This document shows positions 52,120 through 61,742 of a stretch of 64,000 nucleotides of DNA, in pieces. Both the position numbers and the translations under genes were made by a program. The notes beneath the pieces are model-generated. The model was not told where the DNA came from and did no database searches. It was given only the letters and a program-made list of their open reading frames with translations. The stretch comes from an uncultured Selenomonadales bacterium (GTDB lineage Bacteria > Bacillota > Negativicutes > Selenomonadales > Selenomonadaceae). Each line of letters begins with the position of its first letter. The first letter of the stretch is position 1. The DNA is taken from positions 33,821 to 97,820 of the forward strand of contig CAMHCS010000005.1 in assembly GCA_946183785.1 (NCBI GenBank), in the 5' to 3' direction.

Positions 52120-53190
52120 TCAATATTCCGCTACTGTTTCAATGAAACCGTATTTATCCTCAACCTCGCCGATGTGCAGGCCCTCAATGTAGTCGTACAT
52201 CTTCTGTGCGAAGGGGCCGATCTTGCCGCCGCCGATGACCATGTCGTGGCCTTTGTATCCGAGCACGCCCACCGGGGAAATGACCGCCGCCGTGCCGGAG
52301 CCGAAGACCTCCTCCAACGCGCCGCTCTTATAGCCGTCAATGATCTCGTCGACAGAAATCTTGCGCTCCTCCGTCGGCACGCCCCACTCCTTTGCCACAG
52401 CCAGCACTGTACGGCGTGTAACGCCGTTCAGGATGCTGCCGTCCAGTTCCGGCGTAACCACCTTCCCACTGATCTTGAACAAGATGTTCATCGAGCCGAC
52501 TTCCTCGATATACTTACGCTCCACGCCGTCAAGCCAAAGAGTCTGGTCGTAGCCCTTCTGATGAGCGACGAGACCCGCATGGAGGCTTGCAGCATAGTTC
52601 GCCGGCGTCTTCGCCTCGCCGAGGCCGCCGCGTACCGCACGGACATAGGTGTCTTCCACCATAATCTTGACCGGGGCGAAGCCATGGGCATAGTACGCCG
52701 CCACCGGGGAAAGGATAATCAGCAGCTTGTATGAGCCGCTGACGCTGACGCCGAGATACGGATCATCGGCAAAGATGAAGGGACGGATATAGAGGCTCTG
52801 CCCTTTTTCTTTCGGAATCCACTCTTTTTCCAAAGCGACGAGCTGCTTCAGCCCTTCATGCACCGTCTCAATCGGGAACTCCGGAATATCCAGGATACGG
52901 CAGGAATTTTCCATGCGCTCGAGGTGCGTCTTCGGACGGAAAATCACCGCACGCTTTCCCTGACGGTAAGCTTTCAACCCCTCAAAAACAGCCTGCCCGT
53001 AATGCAGCGTCGTATTCGCCGGGCTGACCGCGACGTCGCCAAACGGAATAATGCGGGCGTCGTGCCAGCCGTCCTTTTCCGTGTAATCCATCTCGAACAT
53101 GTAATCCGTGAAATGCGTGCCGAATCCGATCTTCGATACGTCCGGCTTTTCCTTCAGGGACTCCGCTTTCACAAATTTAATCTCCGCCAT
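52120..53190 (-). CDS. ilvE: Branched-chain amino acid aminotransferase
   Basis: A 356-residue PLP enzyme of fold type IV, the longer class II BCAT form. HYGQAVFEGLKAYRQGKRAVIFRPKTHLERM, the PLP-Lys region YDQTLWLDGVERKYIEEVGSMN and LDGSILNGVTRRTVLAVAKEWG, plus EVFGSGTAAVISPVG, are diagnostic. It interconverts Val, Leu and Ile with their 2-oxoacids. Single gene with promoter at 53239-53267. Confidence 0.96.
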   Translation of the reverse strand: MAEIKFVKAESLKEKPDVSKIGFGTHFTDYMFEMDYTEKDGWHDARIIPFGDVAVSPANTTLHYGQAVFEGLKAYRQGKRAVIFRPKTHLERMENSCRILDIPEFPIETVHEGLKQLVALEKEWIPKEKGQSLYIRPFIFADDPYLGVSVSGSYKLLIILSPVAAYYAHGFAPVKIMVEDTYVRAVRGGLGEAKTPANYAASLHAGLVAHQKGYDQTLWLDGVERKYIEEVGSMNILFKISGKVVTPELDGSILNGVTRRTVLAVAKEWGVPTEERKISVDEIIDGYKSGALEEVFGSGTAAVISPVGVLGYKGHDMVIGGGKIGPFAQKMYDYIEGLHIGEVEDKYGFIETVAEY

Positions 53191-53238
53191 GAAAATCCAT
53201 CTCCTTGCAAACTTATATATAAAATTATGACGCCTTAT

Positions 53239-53267
53239 ATTTTATGCCTGTCTTCTCACGCCGTCAA
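53239..53267 (-). promoter_or_regulatory. Promoter of ilvE
   Basis: TTGACG (53262-53267) and TAAAAT (53239-53244) on the minus strand, 17-base spacing. Confidence 0.65.
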
Positions 53268-53279
53268 GACACAGGAGCG

Positions 53280-54830
53280 CTATTCCCCGTTTTTCAAACG
53301 GCGACGCGCTTCGGGAAGTCTTTCAAGTATGTCGCCTGCAATCAGCCCTTCCGCTTTTTCTTCCGCCGCCAAATCCCCGGCAAAGCCGTGCAGATACACG
53401 CCAAGTAATGCTGCCGCCTCCGGCCCGGCCTCCTTTGCCAAACCCGCGACCGCTCCGGCCAGCACATCCCCCGCCCCCGCCGTCGCCATCGACGGATTGC
53501 CTTTCGAGGTAAAAAAGACGCGCCCATCGGGGAAGGCAACGATTGTGCATTCACTCTTGACCACAAGAATTGCCCGCCAGTCCGCCGCCGCTTTGCGCGC
53601 ATGTGCGACAAGATTCTCTCGAACCTGTTCCGCCTTAACGCCGAGCAGTTCCGCCATCTCGCCGAGATGCGGCGTCATGATCAGGGGATTCCCGAGCTTC
53701 GCCAGTTCTTCCGTATGCCCACAGAAGGCGAAAAGTCCGTCGGCGTCGAGAATCAGCGGCGTCTGCACCCGCGCGGCGAAACGGCGGACCAGCACCCCGG
53801 TCTCCGGTGCGCGTCCAAGCCCCGGCCCGATCAGCACCGTATCATATTTCGGAAGCAGCGCCGCCAACGCGTCCATTGCCGTCTCGCCCACCACGCCGGA
53901 GCGAATCTCCGGTAACGGACTCGTCATGACCTCTGTCAGCTTAGACGCGAGGATATCCGCAACGCCCTCCGCTGCCGCCAGCGTCACAATTCCCGCTCCG
54001 GCCTTCAGCACCGCTGTTGCCGCCATTGCTGCCGCCCCCGTCATCCCGCGGGAACCGGCCACAGCCAACACACGACCGCAAACCCCTTTATGAGCATCCG
54101 CCGGCCGCGACGGCAAAAGCGCATGCGCCGAAACGTCGTCCAGATATTCCTGCAGAATTCCCTTGTCCTCTACCAAGGGCTGCGGCAGACTGATGGAATC
54201 GACCACGATTTTGCCCGCACAGGCCGCACCGGGGCAAAAAAACAATCCAGCTTTCGGCAGGCCGAAGGTTGCCGTCGTCTCCGCCAAAATCGCAGCGCCG
54301 TGAATCGTCCCGGTGTCCGCGTCCACGCCGCTGGGGACGTCGATAGCGACCACATGACGCGCCTCGTCATTGACCATGCGAATCAGGCGTTCCTCCGTCT
54401 CCCGGAGCGGCCCCTTGACGCCTGTGCCGAGGATTCCGTCCAATACGCCTTCCGCAAGACGCAAATAGATGCGGAGCTTCTCCCAGTCGCGATCTTCCTT
54501 TAAGGAACGAATGGGAATGCCTAACTTTTTGCAAATTTCGAGATTCTTTTTCGCCGCCGGCTGCAAATGCTCGGCGTTGCCTACAGAGTAAACCGCGACC
54601 TTAGCTCCCCGGCTGAGAAGATGACGCGCCGCCGCGTAAGCGTCGCCGCCATTGTTGCCGCTCCCCGCCAGTACGCAAACCGCCCGCCCCTGGACGTCGC
54701 CCAGGAGGCCGGTCAACGCGTCCGCCGCTGCGCGGCCCGCATTCTCCATCAAGAGCAGTTCGTCGATCCCGTAAGTTTCCTCCGCCATCTTGTCAATACG
54801 GCGCATTTCCTCGACCAAAGCGATTTTCAT
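53280..54830 (-). CDS. nnr: Bifunctional NAD(P)HX epimerase/dehydratase
   Basis: About 516 residues. The N-terminal YjeF_N epimerase domain (1-215) shows GSGNNGGDAYAAARHLL; the C-terminal ADP-dependent dehydratase (about 225-510) shows GVCGRVLAVAGSRGMTGAAAMAATA, VLIGPGLGR and MATAGAGDVLAGAVAGLA. Together they repair hydrated NADH/NADPH. ATG at 54830 has GGGGG seven bases upstream; a GTG six codons earlier is less likely. The gene begins right after the motB terminator. Confidence 0.94.
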   Translation of the reverse strand: MKIALVEEMRRIDKMAEETYGIDELLLMENAGRAAADALTGLLGDVQGRAVCVLAGSGNNGGDAYAAARHLLSRGAKVAVYSVGNAEHLQPAAKKNLEICKKLGIPIRSLKEDRDWEKLRIYLRLAEGVLDGILGTGVKGPLRETEERLIRMVNDEARHVVAIDVPSGVDADTGTIHGAAILAETTATFGLPKAGLFFCPGAACAGKIVVDSISLPQPLVEDKGILQEYLDDVSAHALLPSRPADAHKGVCGRVLAVAGSRGMTGAAAMAATAVLKAGAGIVTLAAAEGVADILASKLTEVMTSPLPEIRSGVVGETAMDALAALLPKYDTVLIGPGLGRAPETGVLVRRFAARVQTPLILDADGLFAFCGHTEELAKLGNPLIMTPHLGEMAELLGVKAEQVRENLVAHARKAAADWRAILVVKSECTIVAFPDGRVFFTSKGNPSMATAGAGDVLAGAVAGLAKEAGPEAAALLGVYLHGFAGDLAAEEKAEGLIAGDILERLPEARRRLKNGE

Positions 54831-54848
54831 GCCGTTACCCCCGTTCAC

Positions 54849-54881
54849 AAAAACAGGCCGCCGCTCAATACGACAGCCTGT
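54849..54881 (-). terminator. Terminator after motB
   Basis: ACAGGC (54853-54858 read on plus) pairs with GCCTGT (54876-54881), followed by TTTTTG on the minus strand; a moderate terminator. Confidence 0.6.
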
Positions 54882-54886
54882 GATTT

Positions 54887-55681
54887 TTATTGCTTTGCGA
54901 CAAGCGTGCCTTCCGCCATCTTAAAGGACCGCGAAATCATGATCTCGACGCGGCGGTTCCGCCTCCGTCCCTCCTCCGTATCGTTCGGAGCCACCGGGCG
55001 ATATTCGCTGTAACCGATTGCACTGAATCGCGCCGGGTTCAACGATGCGTTCGACGCGAAAAGCGCCTTCATAAACGACATCGCACGAGCTGACGAAAGC
55101 TCCCAGTTCGACGGATATTGTGCTGTGGCAATCGGCACGTTGTCCGTATGCCCGGAAATAATAACCCGCTCCGGGATTGCAGCGAGAAGCCCCGCCACCA
55201 CCGGAACAATCAGCTGCGACTCGCTCACCAGCTCCGCCGAACCGGACGGAAAAAGCGCCGTCTCCTTGATGCGAATCATCAGGCCTTCCTCAGTCAGCGT
55301 CGTCCGAAGCTCATCCTTCAGATGGTTCGTTACGATGTACGAGTCCATCGTCTCCTTTAAATGTTCGAGCGTCTCGTTTTCCGCGAGGTACGCACGATTG
55401 CCGGCGTCGTCGCCGTCACCATCACCGGAGCCGCCGTGCCCCGCCTGAGGGTACGTCATAAGGCCAAGCCCCGGCAAAAGCCCTCCGCCTCCGGCGCCGA
55501 TACCGAACGCACGCCCAAAGGCCGCGCCCATTGCCTGCGCCTTGCCCGCATCCGTTTTCGACATGCAAAACAGGCAAAGGAACAGTGCCAACAGCAACGT
55601 CATCAAATCGGAATACGGGAGCAGCCAAGCCTCGCCCGCTTCTTCCTCATGAGGCGGGCCGTGTTTTTTCTTCTTCGCCAT
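54887..55681 (-). CDS. motB: Flagellar motor stator protein MotB
   Basis: A 264-residue protein: one transmembrane helix (about 20-42) with the proton-carrying Asp in LPYSDLMTLLLALF, a glycine-rich plug/linker, and a C-terminal OmpA-like peptidoglycan-binding domain (VIISGHTDNVPI, NWELSSARAMSFMKAL, SEYRPVAPNDTEEGRRRNRRVEI). Three bases after motA. The stator couples ion flow to flagellar rotation. Confidence 0.94.
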   Translation of the reverse strand: MAKKKKHGPPHEEEAGEAWLLPYSDLMTLLLALFLCLFCMSKTDAGKAQAMGAAFGRAFGIGAGGGGLLPGLGLMTYPQAGHGGSGDGDGDDAGNRAYLAENETLEHLKETMDSYIVTNHLKDELRTTLTEEGLMIRIKETALFPSGSAELVSESQLIVPVVAGLLAAIPERVIISGHTDNVPIATAQYPSNWELSSARAMSFMKALFASNASLNPARFSAIGYSEYRPVAPNDTEEGRRRNRRVEIMISRSFKMAEGTLVAKQ

Positions 55682-55684
55682 CGA

Positions 55685-56461
55685 TTATCCCTCCGTCTTT
55701 AATCCTTCGCGCGCGGACTGCGGAATGAATACCATCAGCTTCGCCTCGATCGCCGTCGGCGAATCGCCCGCCTGGAGTGAAAGGATTCCTTCAATAATCA
55801 TGCGCTTCTGGCTGATTTCCATTTCCGAGAACACCTTCAGCTTGTTCTCGAACGGAAGCCAGAGCACGTAACCCGTATAAATACCGAGAATCGTCGCAAC
55901 GAACGCCGCAGCGATCGCGTGGCCGAGCTTATCGATATCGTTCATGTTGCCGAGCGCGGCGATCAAGCCGACCACGGCGCCGAGAACGCCCAGCGTCGGT
56001 GCGTAAGTACCTGCCTGCTTGAAAATCGAACGGCCTTCGGCATGGCGCGCCTGCATGACCGTCAATTCCGCATCCATAACGTCCGAAACGAATTCCGGAT
56101 CCATACCGTCGATGACCATGCCGAGGCCGGACCGGAAGAACGGATCCTCAATCTCCTGAACCTTGCTTTCAAGTGCCAGGATACCTTCGCGGCGCGCAAT
56201 CTGCGAAAGCTCGACGAAGGTTTTTAACAGCTCGCCCGGCTCCTTGAGCTGCGGGCGGTTGATAACCTTTTTAAATAGATTCGGAATGTTTTTCATGTTC
56301 TCCATCGGAAATCCCGTGAAGAGACAGGAAATTGTGCCGCAAATGATAATCAGGAACGCCGCCGGATTGTTCAACGCCGAGAGCGGCGCGCCCTTGATGA
56401 CCATTCCGACGAAAATCGAAATCAGGCCAAGAATCAAACCGACTATCGTTGATGTTTCCAA
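55685..56461 (-). CDS. motA: Flagellar motor stator protein MotA
   Basis: About 258 residues, four transmembrane helices. The cytoplasmic loop ELSQIARREGILALESKVQEIEDPFF holds the conserved Arg and Glu that contact FliG, and GTYAPTLGVLGAVVGLIAAL has the conserved Pro. I chose TTG at 56461 because AAAAGGAG precedes it by about ten bases and the product then begins ETSTIVGLILG as in the family; the longest frame begins GTG at 56482. No other flagellar genes are in the window. Confidence 0.9.
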   Translation of the reverse strand: METSTIVGLILGLISIFVGMVIKGAPLSALNNPAAFLIIICGTISCLFTGFPMENMKNIPNLFKKVINRPQLKEPGELLKTFVELSQIARREGILALESKVQEIEDPFFRSGLGMVIDGMDPEFVSDVMDAELTVMQARHAEGRSIFKQAGTYAPTLGVLGAVVGLIAALGNMNDIDKLGHAIAAAFVATILGIYTGYVLWLPFENKLKVFSEMEISQKRMIIEGILSLQAGDSPTAIEAKLMVFIPQSAREGLKTEG

Positions 56462-56678
56462 AACAAGTCCTCTCCTTTTCACCCGCCAGCGCGAGGAATT
56501 TCACGGGGCGCGGCTCCCTGCGCCTCTGTCGTATTCGAAAATCATTTCTCCACAGGTTATAGTGTAGCACAAAGACGTTGATTTTGCTAGGGTTAATTGA
56601 TTATTTTTCAAGGAAGCACAAAAACCTTAGAGCGAAAAAATTTTTGCGCGCTTTTTTGTAGCTTCGCCGAGAAGTATA

Positions 56679-56687
56679 TGTTATAAT
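56679..56687 (+). promoter_or_regulatory. Extended -10 promoter of the LysR gene
   Basis: TGT immediately before a perfect TATAAT (56682-56687) forms an extended -10; no good -35. It leaves a leader of about 60 bases. The rest of 56462-56752 is AT-rich with no other feature recognised apart from the motA ribosome-binding site. Confidence 0.5.
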
Positions 56688-56752
56688 TATAGTCACATAG
56701 ATAAATGCTTCCTATGAGAAGTATAAGTTAGACAGAAAGTGTGTGAGCAAAA

Positions 56753-57643
56753 ATGAAAAAACTTCCGATGGAGCTGCGACAGCTCGAGTATTTCCGCATG
56801 ACCGCGAAGCTCAGAAATCTGACCCGCGCCGCGGCAGAGCTCGACGTCTCCCAGCCGAACATCACCGTCGCAATCCAAAAGCTGGAAGGGCTGCTCGGCC
56901 TTCGTCTCTTTGACCGCAGCCAAAAGCAAGTTCTCCTGACCGCCGAGGGCGAAATTTTCCTGCGCCGCATCGAGCCGGCTCTCGATATCCTGCACGACGC
57001 GCTTCGGGAACTGGACGATTACAAAAATCTCGCCAAGGGCAATATCCGCATCGGCATTCCGCCAATGATCGGCGCCTACCTTTTTCCGCGCATTTGCTCG
57101 AGCTTCCAAAAGCTCTACCCGAACCTTTCCATCTTCCTCTACGAAGAAGGCTCGATGGCGATCCGCGAGAACCTTGAAGCCGGAGAGTTGGATTTCGGGA
57201 TCATCATCTTGTCGGATATTCCCGCTGCGCTGAACACCTTCCCCATGTGCACCTCCGAACTCGTGACCTGCGTGCCGAAGGACTCGCCGCTGGCCTCGCG
57301 TCCTTCCCTGCGTCTCTCGGACTTCGACGGGGAAAACCTGATTGTCATGAAGCAAGGTTCCTTCATCCGCCGCATGATGGCCGATCGCTGCGCCTCTGAA
57401 GGCGTCACGCCGAACGTCGTGCTCGAGTCGAACCAAATCGAGATTATCAAGCACCTCGTCGAAAACGGGATCGGCCTCGCCTGCTTGCTGGACTGCGTGA
57501 CCCAGGGGGCACAAGACTACCGCGTTCTCCCCTTCGCGAAGCCGATGCACTTCGATATCGGCCTCGCATGGAAAAAGGACCGCTACATCTCGAAAGCGGC
57601 GGACGCGTTCATGGACTTCTGCAAGAACACACTCATCGAATAA
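56753..57643 (+). CDS. LysR family transcriptional regulator
   Basis: A 296-residue regulator. N-terminal winged helix (MELRQLEYFRMTAKLRNLTRAAAELDVSQPNITVAIQKLEGLLGLRLFDRS, about 6-60), linker helix, and a periplasmic-binding-protein-like effector domain (about 95-290). It is a single gene divergent from motA and convergent on a secreted-protein gene; targets and effector are unknown. The ribosome-binding site before the ATG is weak (GTGAG). Confidence 0.93.
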   Translation: MKKLPMELRQLEYFRMTAKLRNLTRAAAELDVSQPNITVAIQKLEGLLGLRLFDRSQKQVLLTAEGEIFLRRIEPALDILHDALRELDDYKNLAKGNIRIGIPPMIGAYLFPRICSSFQKLYPNLSIFLYEEGSMAIRENLEAGELDFGIIILSDIPAALNTFPMCTSELVTCVPKDSPLASRPSLRLSDFDGENLIVMKQGSFIRRMMADRCASEGVTPNVVLESNQIEIIKHLVENGIGLACLLDCVTQGAQDYRVLPFAKPMHFDIGLAWKKDRYISKAADAFMDFCKNTLIE

Positions 57644-57650
57644 CTGCAGC

Positions 57651-57693
57651 AAAAAACGGGTGCGAAGGATCACATTCCTCGTACCCGTTTTTT
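57651..57693. terminator. Bidirectional terminator after the LysR gene
   Basis: AAAAAACGGGT...GAAGGA pairs with TCCTCG..ACCCGTTTTTT (about 57651-57669 with 57676-57693), with T-runs on both strands. Confidence 0.85.
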
Positions 57694-57704
57694 GTCCTGA
57701 TTCT

Positions 57705-58439
57705 TTATTTCTTGTCTTTGCCGACGTTTTTGCCGTCCTGCATCTTCGTCGGCCATTCCTGGAATGTCAGCACGCCGAACTGATAGAGTGCTATGCCGTC
57801 TTGCGTAAGCTTGGGGTTATCCATCAACATGACGCCAAATCGCCCGCCATACGCGCCGCGGAAGAAAGTCCTGACCATCTGCGACTCCGCCGTCATGACC
57901 TCGTCCATCTTGCCGTCGCCGTTCGTATCGACCTCAATCTCCTTCGCTGTAACCGCGTAAACACCCGAGCGCCCATCCACCTCGGTCAAACGAACGAACT
58001 CATAAGGGGAGCTGGCCATGAATTTTTCGATGAAAGCTCTTTGCGCATCCTCCGGCTGCCTGATGATGTCTGTCGGAATCGTCGCCTCGTCAAAGGCGTC
58101 AACCATGACAATCCAGCCGTAAGCAATGTCGTAGCCGTTGCTCTTAAAAATCAGCACATCGCCCTTTTCGCTGGAGTCGCCGAACAGCACACTCAAAGGA
58201 ACAACGGTCGGCTTGGTCGGGCAGACAATGGAATAACCGTACCTCTGGCTCGTGTATTTGTAGCCGCTGTCGGTATATGCCTGCAAGGCTTCTTCCGGAG
58301 TCATCTGCGCCTGCTCCTCCGCGCTGGGCGCCTCAGGCGTAATTGTCGGCTCCTCCGCCGCAAAAGCCGTCGGCATCGCGAGAGCAACCGCTGCCGTCGC
58401 CGCCGCCAGGGTCATTTTCATCGTCTTCTTCCAATCCAT
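57705..58439 (-). CDS. Secreted protein of unknown function
   Basis: A 244-residue protein with a signal peptide (about 1-28, ending AFA). The mature protein begins with an acidic, Pro/Glu-rich segment, then a region with KYTSQRYGYSIVCPTKPTVVPLS, similar to the opening of small periplasmic lipoprotein-like domains in Negativicutes, and a Ca-binding-like DTNGDGKMD loop near 178. No family assigned. It follows cinA by 29 bases and could be the last gene of rimO-cinA, although a promoter could also be hidden in that gap. Confidence 0.7.
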   Translation of the reverse strand: MDWKKTMKMTLAAATAAVALAMPTAFAAEEPTITPEAPSAEEQAQMTPEEALQAYTDSGYKYTSQRYGYSIVCPTKPTVVPLSVLFGDSSEKGDVLIFKSNGYDIAYGWIVMVDAFDEATIPTDIIRQPEDAQRAFIEKFMASSPYEFVRLTEVDGRSGVYAVTAKEIEVDTNGDGKMDEVMTAESQMVRTFFRGAYGGRFGVMLMDNPKLTQDGIALYQFGVLTFQEWPTKMQDGKNVGKDKK

Positions 58440-58468
58440 GCAAAAGTCCTCCTTAGAATATCCAATAA

Positions 58469-59716
58469 TTATTTGTCATTGTTTCGTATATATCCACGCA
58501 ACATTGCAAGCGCGGCCTGCGACGCGCGGAACTTGACCTGGGCTCTCGTTCCCGTGAAAAGATGCTTTTCCGCAACAGTTCCGGCTGTGCCCGCCACCGC
58601 GATATAGACGGTGCCGACGGGCGTTTTTTCTGTGCCTCCGCCCGGTCCTGCAAGACCTGTCGTGCTGACAGCGACATCGGCGCCAAGTTTTCGTTGAACG
58701 CCTTCAGCCATTGCCCGTGCCACAGCCTCGGAGACCGCGCCTTCCCGATCCAGCATCCCGCGATTGACGCCGAGAGTTTCCGCTTTGACCTCGTCCGTAT
58801 AGGAAACGACGCCTCCCTTGACGTATTCGCTGCTCCCGGCCACGTCGGTCAGGCGGCTCGCCACAAGACCGCCCGTACAGGACTCCGCCGTTGCCACGGA
58901 AAGGCTTCGCGTTTTCAGCTCCCGCCCGACAATCTCTTCCATCGTTTCGTCGTCGACGGCGTAAACATAATCGCCAAGCCGTAAGCGGAGCTCCCGCTCC
59001 ACCGGCGCGATCAGCCCCCGCGCCGCTTCTTCATTTGCCGCTTTTGCCGTGATACGAATAATCACGCCCGTCGGGCGGACTAACAACGCCAACGTCGGGT
59101 TTTTCTGCGCGAGGATCAAATCGTCGATTGTCGTTTCAAGTTTCGACTCGCCAATCCCGAAGGTGTGGAGCACCCGCGAAACGATGACGGCGGGGACGCC
59201 GTATTTCTCCGCGAGATACGGCAGCAGGCTCCGATGGAGCATATCCTTCATTTCCGCCGGCGGCCCAGGCAGATTGACGAGCAGCTTGCCGCCCTTTTCC
59301 ATCGCAACGCCCGGCGCAGTGCCCGCATGATTGACGAAGACATGGGCGCCGTCGGGAATCATGGCCTGCCGCAGATTATTCTCCGTCATTTCCCGCCCGC
59401 CCCGGGCGAAATACTTTTTCAACCGTTCAGCACAATCCGCATTGAGCGTCATCGTTCGCCCCATAACCTCGGCGGAGATTTCCTTCGTAATGTCCCCCCG
59501 AGTCGGTCCGAGACCGCCGGACGTGATGACGATATCGGCGCGCGTCAATGCGTGGGCGAGCACTTCCTTCATTCGGGCGCGATTGTCGCCCACCGTCGTC
59601 TGGAAGCAGACGTCGATCCCCACCTTGTTCAGTTCTCTCGCCATATAGGCAGCGTTCGTATTGACGATCTGCCCGAGAAGCAATTCGCTCCCCGTCGTTA
59701 CAAGCTCCGCAATCAT
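58469..59716 (-). CDS. cinA: Competence/damage-inducible protein CinA
   Basis: A 415-residue two-domain protein. The N-terminal MoaB/MoeA-like domain (1-170: AELVTTGSELLLGQIVNTNAAYMARELNKVGI, ITSGGLGPTRGD) and the C-terminal CinA nicotinamide-mononucleotide deamidase domain (about 255-410: AESCTGGLVASRLTDVAGSSEYVKGGVVSYT, STTGLAGPGGGTEKTPVGTVYIA). Involved in pyridine nucleotide recycling; linked to competence in some Firmicutes. It follows rimO with a 53-base gap. Confidence 0.95.
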   Translation of the reverse strand: MIAELVTTGSELLLGQIVNTNAAYMARELNKVGIDVCFQTTVGDNRARMKEVLAHALTRADIVITSGGLGPTRGDITKEISAEVMGRTMTLNADCAERLKKYFARGGREMTENNLRQAMIPDGAHVFVNHAGTAPGVAMEKGGKLLVNLPGPPAEMKDMLHRSLLPYLAEKYGVPAVIVSRVLHTFGIGESKLETTIDDLILAQKNPTLALLVRPTGVIIRITAKAANEEAARGLIAPVERELRLRLGDYVYAVDDETMEEIVGRELKTRSLSVATAESCTGGLVASRLTDVAGSSEYVKGGVVSYTDEVKAETLGVNRGMLDREGAVSEAVARAMAEGVQRKLGADVAVSTTGLAGPGGGTEKTPVGTVYIAVAGTAGTVAEKHLFTGTRAQVKFRASQAALAMLRGYIRNNDK

Positions 59717-59769
59717 CTTCTTCCTTCTCTCTGAAAAACCCGTGAAGCAATGCGCATTTTAAGCGTTTT

Positions 59770-61107
59770 TTAACGATTCCATCCTACCGGTTCGCCCACC
59801 ACGTCGTATGTAAAACCCTGAGAAACACGCACGCGCACCATATCACCAGGCTTCACGCCGCCGCAGCCTTCAATGAAAACCTGGCCGTCCACCTCCGGCG
59901 CCTCACGATATGATCGGCCGTAGGCAACGTTTTCCTGCTCCTCCTCGCGCCCTTCAACGAGTACGTCCAGTTCCTTTCCTTCCAACGATTGATTGACCTC
60001 CTCCGAGATTTTGCACTGGAGGCTCATCAGCGCGTGATACCGTTCCTGCATGACATTCTCGGAAATCTGCCCCGGCAGCTCCGCCGCAGGCGTCCCCTCC
60101 TCCGCCGAATAGGTAAAGATACCCGCCTTATCGAACCGCTGCTCCTCCAAAAACGAGCGGAGCGCTGCAAACTGCTCGTCCGTCTCGCCAGGAAAACCGA
60201 CAATGAAAGTAGAGCGGACTGCGACGCCCGGAATACGATCGCGCAGCTTCGTCAGGAGTTTTTCCATCGAAACTCGCGTATCGGCGCGGTGCATCGCCCG
60301 GAGCAATGCGTCGTCGGCATGCTGGAGCGGAAGATCCACATACTTGACCAGCTTCGGCTCCGACGCGATCGTGTCGATCAGTTCATCCGTGAAAAAACGC
60401 GGATATGAATATAAACAGCGAATCCAGCGTAAGTCCTCGATTTTTGCCAGTTCCCGCAAAAGGCGGGGTAGCGACGCCACCCCGTAAAGATCGCGGCCGT
60501 AAGCCGTCGTATCCTGCGCAATCAGATTCAGTTCCTTTGCTCCGCCCGCCGCGAGTTTTTTCGCTTCCTCCACAATATCCTCAACCGTGCGGCTCCGATA
60601 CCGTCCGCGAATCATCGGGATCGCGCAGAACGAACAGCGGTTGTCACAGCCCTCGGCGATTTTCAGATACGCCGTGTAGCCGGGCGTTGTCAGGATGCGC
60701 GGCATACGTGCGTCGTAAATAATCTCCGACTCGCCCGCGAGGATTACCCGATTCCCGTGCAGCGTCTCCTCCACCGCCTCCATAATCCGCCCCCACGCGC
60801 CCGTGCCAATGATGGCGTCCGCCTCGGGAAGCTCGTCGAGAAGCGCCTGTCCGTACCGCTGGCCGAGACAGCCCGCGACAATCAACGAGCGGCATTTGCC
60901 CGAAGTCTTGTACTCCGCCATATTGAGCACCGTTGTGATGGACTCTTTTTTCGCAGTCTCGATAAAAGCGCAAGTATTGACAATCAATATGTCCGCCTCT
61001 TCCGGCTTTCGCGTCAGTTCGATTCCGCCCTCCTGCAAGAGCCCCAGCATGACCTCGGTGTCCACGAGATTCTTCGCGCATCCAAGACTGATAATGCCGG
61101 CTTTCAC
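59770..61107 (-). CDS. rimO: Ribosomal protein S12 methylthiotransferase RimO
   Basis: About 445 residues: N-terminal UPF0004 domain with three cluster cysteines (SLGCAKNLVD, NTCAFIE, VAGCLGQ), central radical SAM domain with CX3CX2C (CDNRCSFC) followed by IRGRYRSR, and a C-terminal TRAM domain. It methylthiolates Asp in ribosomal protein S12. I chose GTG at 61107 because GGGAGG lies seven bases upstream and the product starts MKAGIISLGCAKN; the ATG two codons earlier has the same site only one base away. Confidence 0.93.
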   Translation of the reverse strand: MKAGIISLGCAKNLVDTEVMLGLLQEGGIELTRKPEEADILIVNTCAFIETAKKESITTVLNMAEYKTSGKCRSLIVAGCLGQRYGQALLDELPEADAIIGTGAWGRIMEAVEETLHGNRVILAGESEIIYDARMPRILTTPGYTAYLKIAEGCDNRCSFCAIPMIRGRYRSRTVEDIVEEAKKLAAGGAKELNLIAQDTTAYGRDLYGVASLPRLLRELAKIEDLRWIRCLYSYPRFFTDELIDTIASEPKLVKYVDLPLQHADDALLRAMHRADTRVSMEKLLTKLRDRIPGVAVRSTFIVGFPGETDEQFAALRSFLEEQRFDKAGIFTYSAEEGTPAAELPGQISENVMQERYHALMSLQCKISEEVNQSLEGKELDVLVEGREEEQENVAYGRSYREAPEVDGQVFIEGCGGVKPGDMVRVRVSQGFTYDVVGEPVGWNR

Positions 61108-61169
61108 TTCCATTCCTCCCAAAGACAAAACTATATATGGTATAGTATAACAAAAAACAAACACAAAAT

Positions 61170-61211
61170 AAAGGAAAAACCGCAAGCGGAGGAAACGCCG
61201 TCACGCTTGCG
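61170..61211 (-). terminator. Terminator after ispF
   Basis: CGCAAGCG (61181-61188) pairs perfectly with CGCTTGCG (61204-61211); the minus strand continues GTTTTTCCTTTATTTT. Confidence 0.8.
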
Positions 61212-61265
61212 ATTCATTGTCTACCAATTGGAATTAAATCCCAGCATCTCCGTCGACACTGTCGA

Positions 61266-61742
61266 CTACTTCATTTCTATCCCTGCCACCGCATAGGCCG
61301 ACATGCCTTCGCCGCTGCCTGTGAAGCCCAATCGCTCCTCCGTCGTCGCCTTGACGTTCACACAGTCGCGATCGATGCCGAGCACGCGGGCGATAGTTTC
61401 CGTCATCTGCGCGATATGGGGCGCGAGCTTCGGCGCCTGGGCGACGACGGTCGCATCAACATTGCCGACGCGATAGCCTTTTTCACGGACGAGGCGCACG
61501 ACCTCCTCTAAAAGTTTCCTGCTGTCCGCATCCTTAAATTTGTCGTCCGTATCGGGGAAATGACGACCTATGTCGCCGAGCGCAGCCGCTCCGAGCAGCG
61601 CGTCCGCAATCGCGTGAAGCAGCACGTCCGCATCCGAGTGGCCGAGAAGCCCTTTGTCCCATGGAATCTCCACGCCGCCAAGAATCAACTTCCGCCCCTC
61701 AACAATCCGGTGTACGTCGTACCCCATGCCAAACCGCGTCAT
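61266..61742 (-). CDS. ispF: 2-C-methyl-D-erythritol 2,4-cyclodiphosphate synthase
   Basis: A 158-residue enzyme, fifth step of the MEP pathway. [20 protein letters not shown] and [36 protein letters not shown] hold the metal ligands; [22 protein letters not shown] ends the domain. Overlaps ispD by four bases. Confidence 0.97.
   Translation of the reverse strand: MTRFGMGYDVHRIVEGRKLILGGVEIPWDKGLLGHSDADVLLHAIADALLGAAALGDIGRHFPDTDDKFKDADSRKLLEEVVRLVREKGYRVGNVDATVVAQAPKLAPHIAQMTETIARVLGIDRDCVNVKATTEERLGFTGSGEGMSAYAVAGIEMK

Noticed and set aside
56693..57673. 326-codon open frame on the minus strand
   Set aside because: Antisense to the LysR gene, which has clear domain matches.
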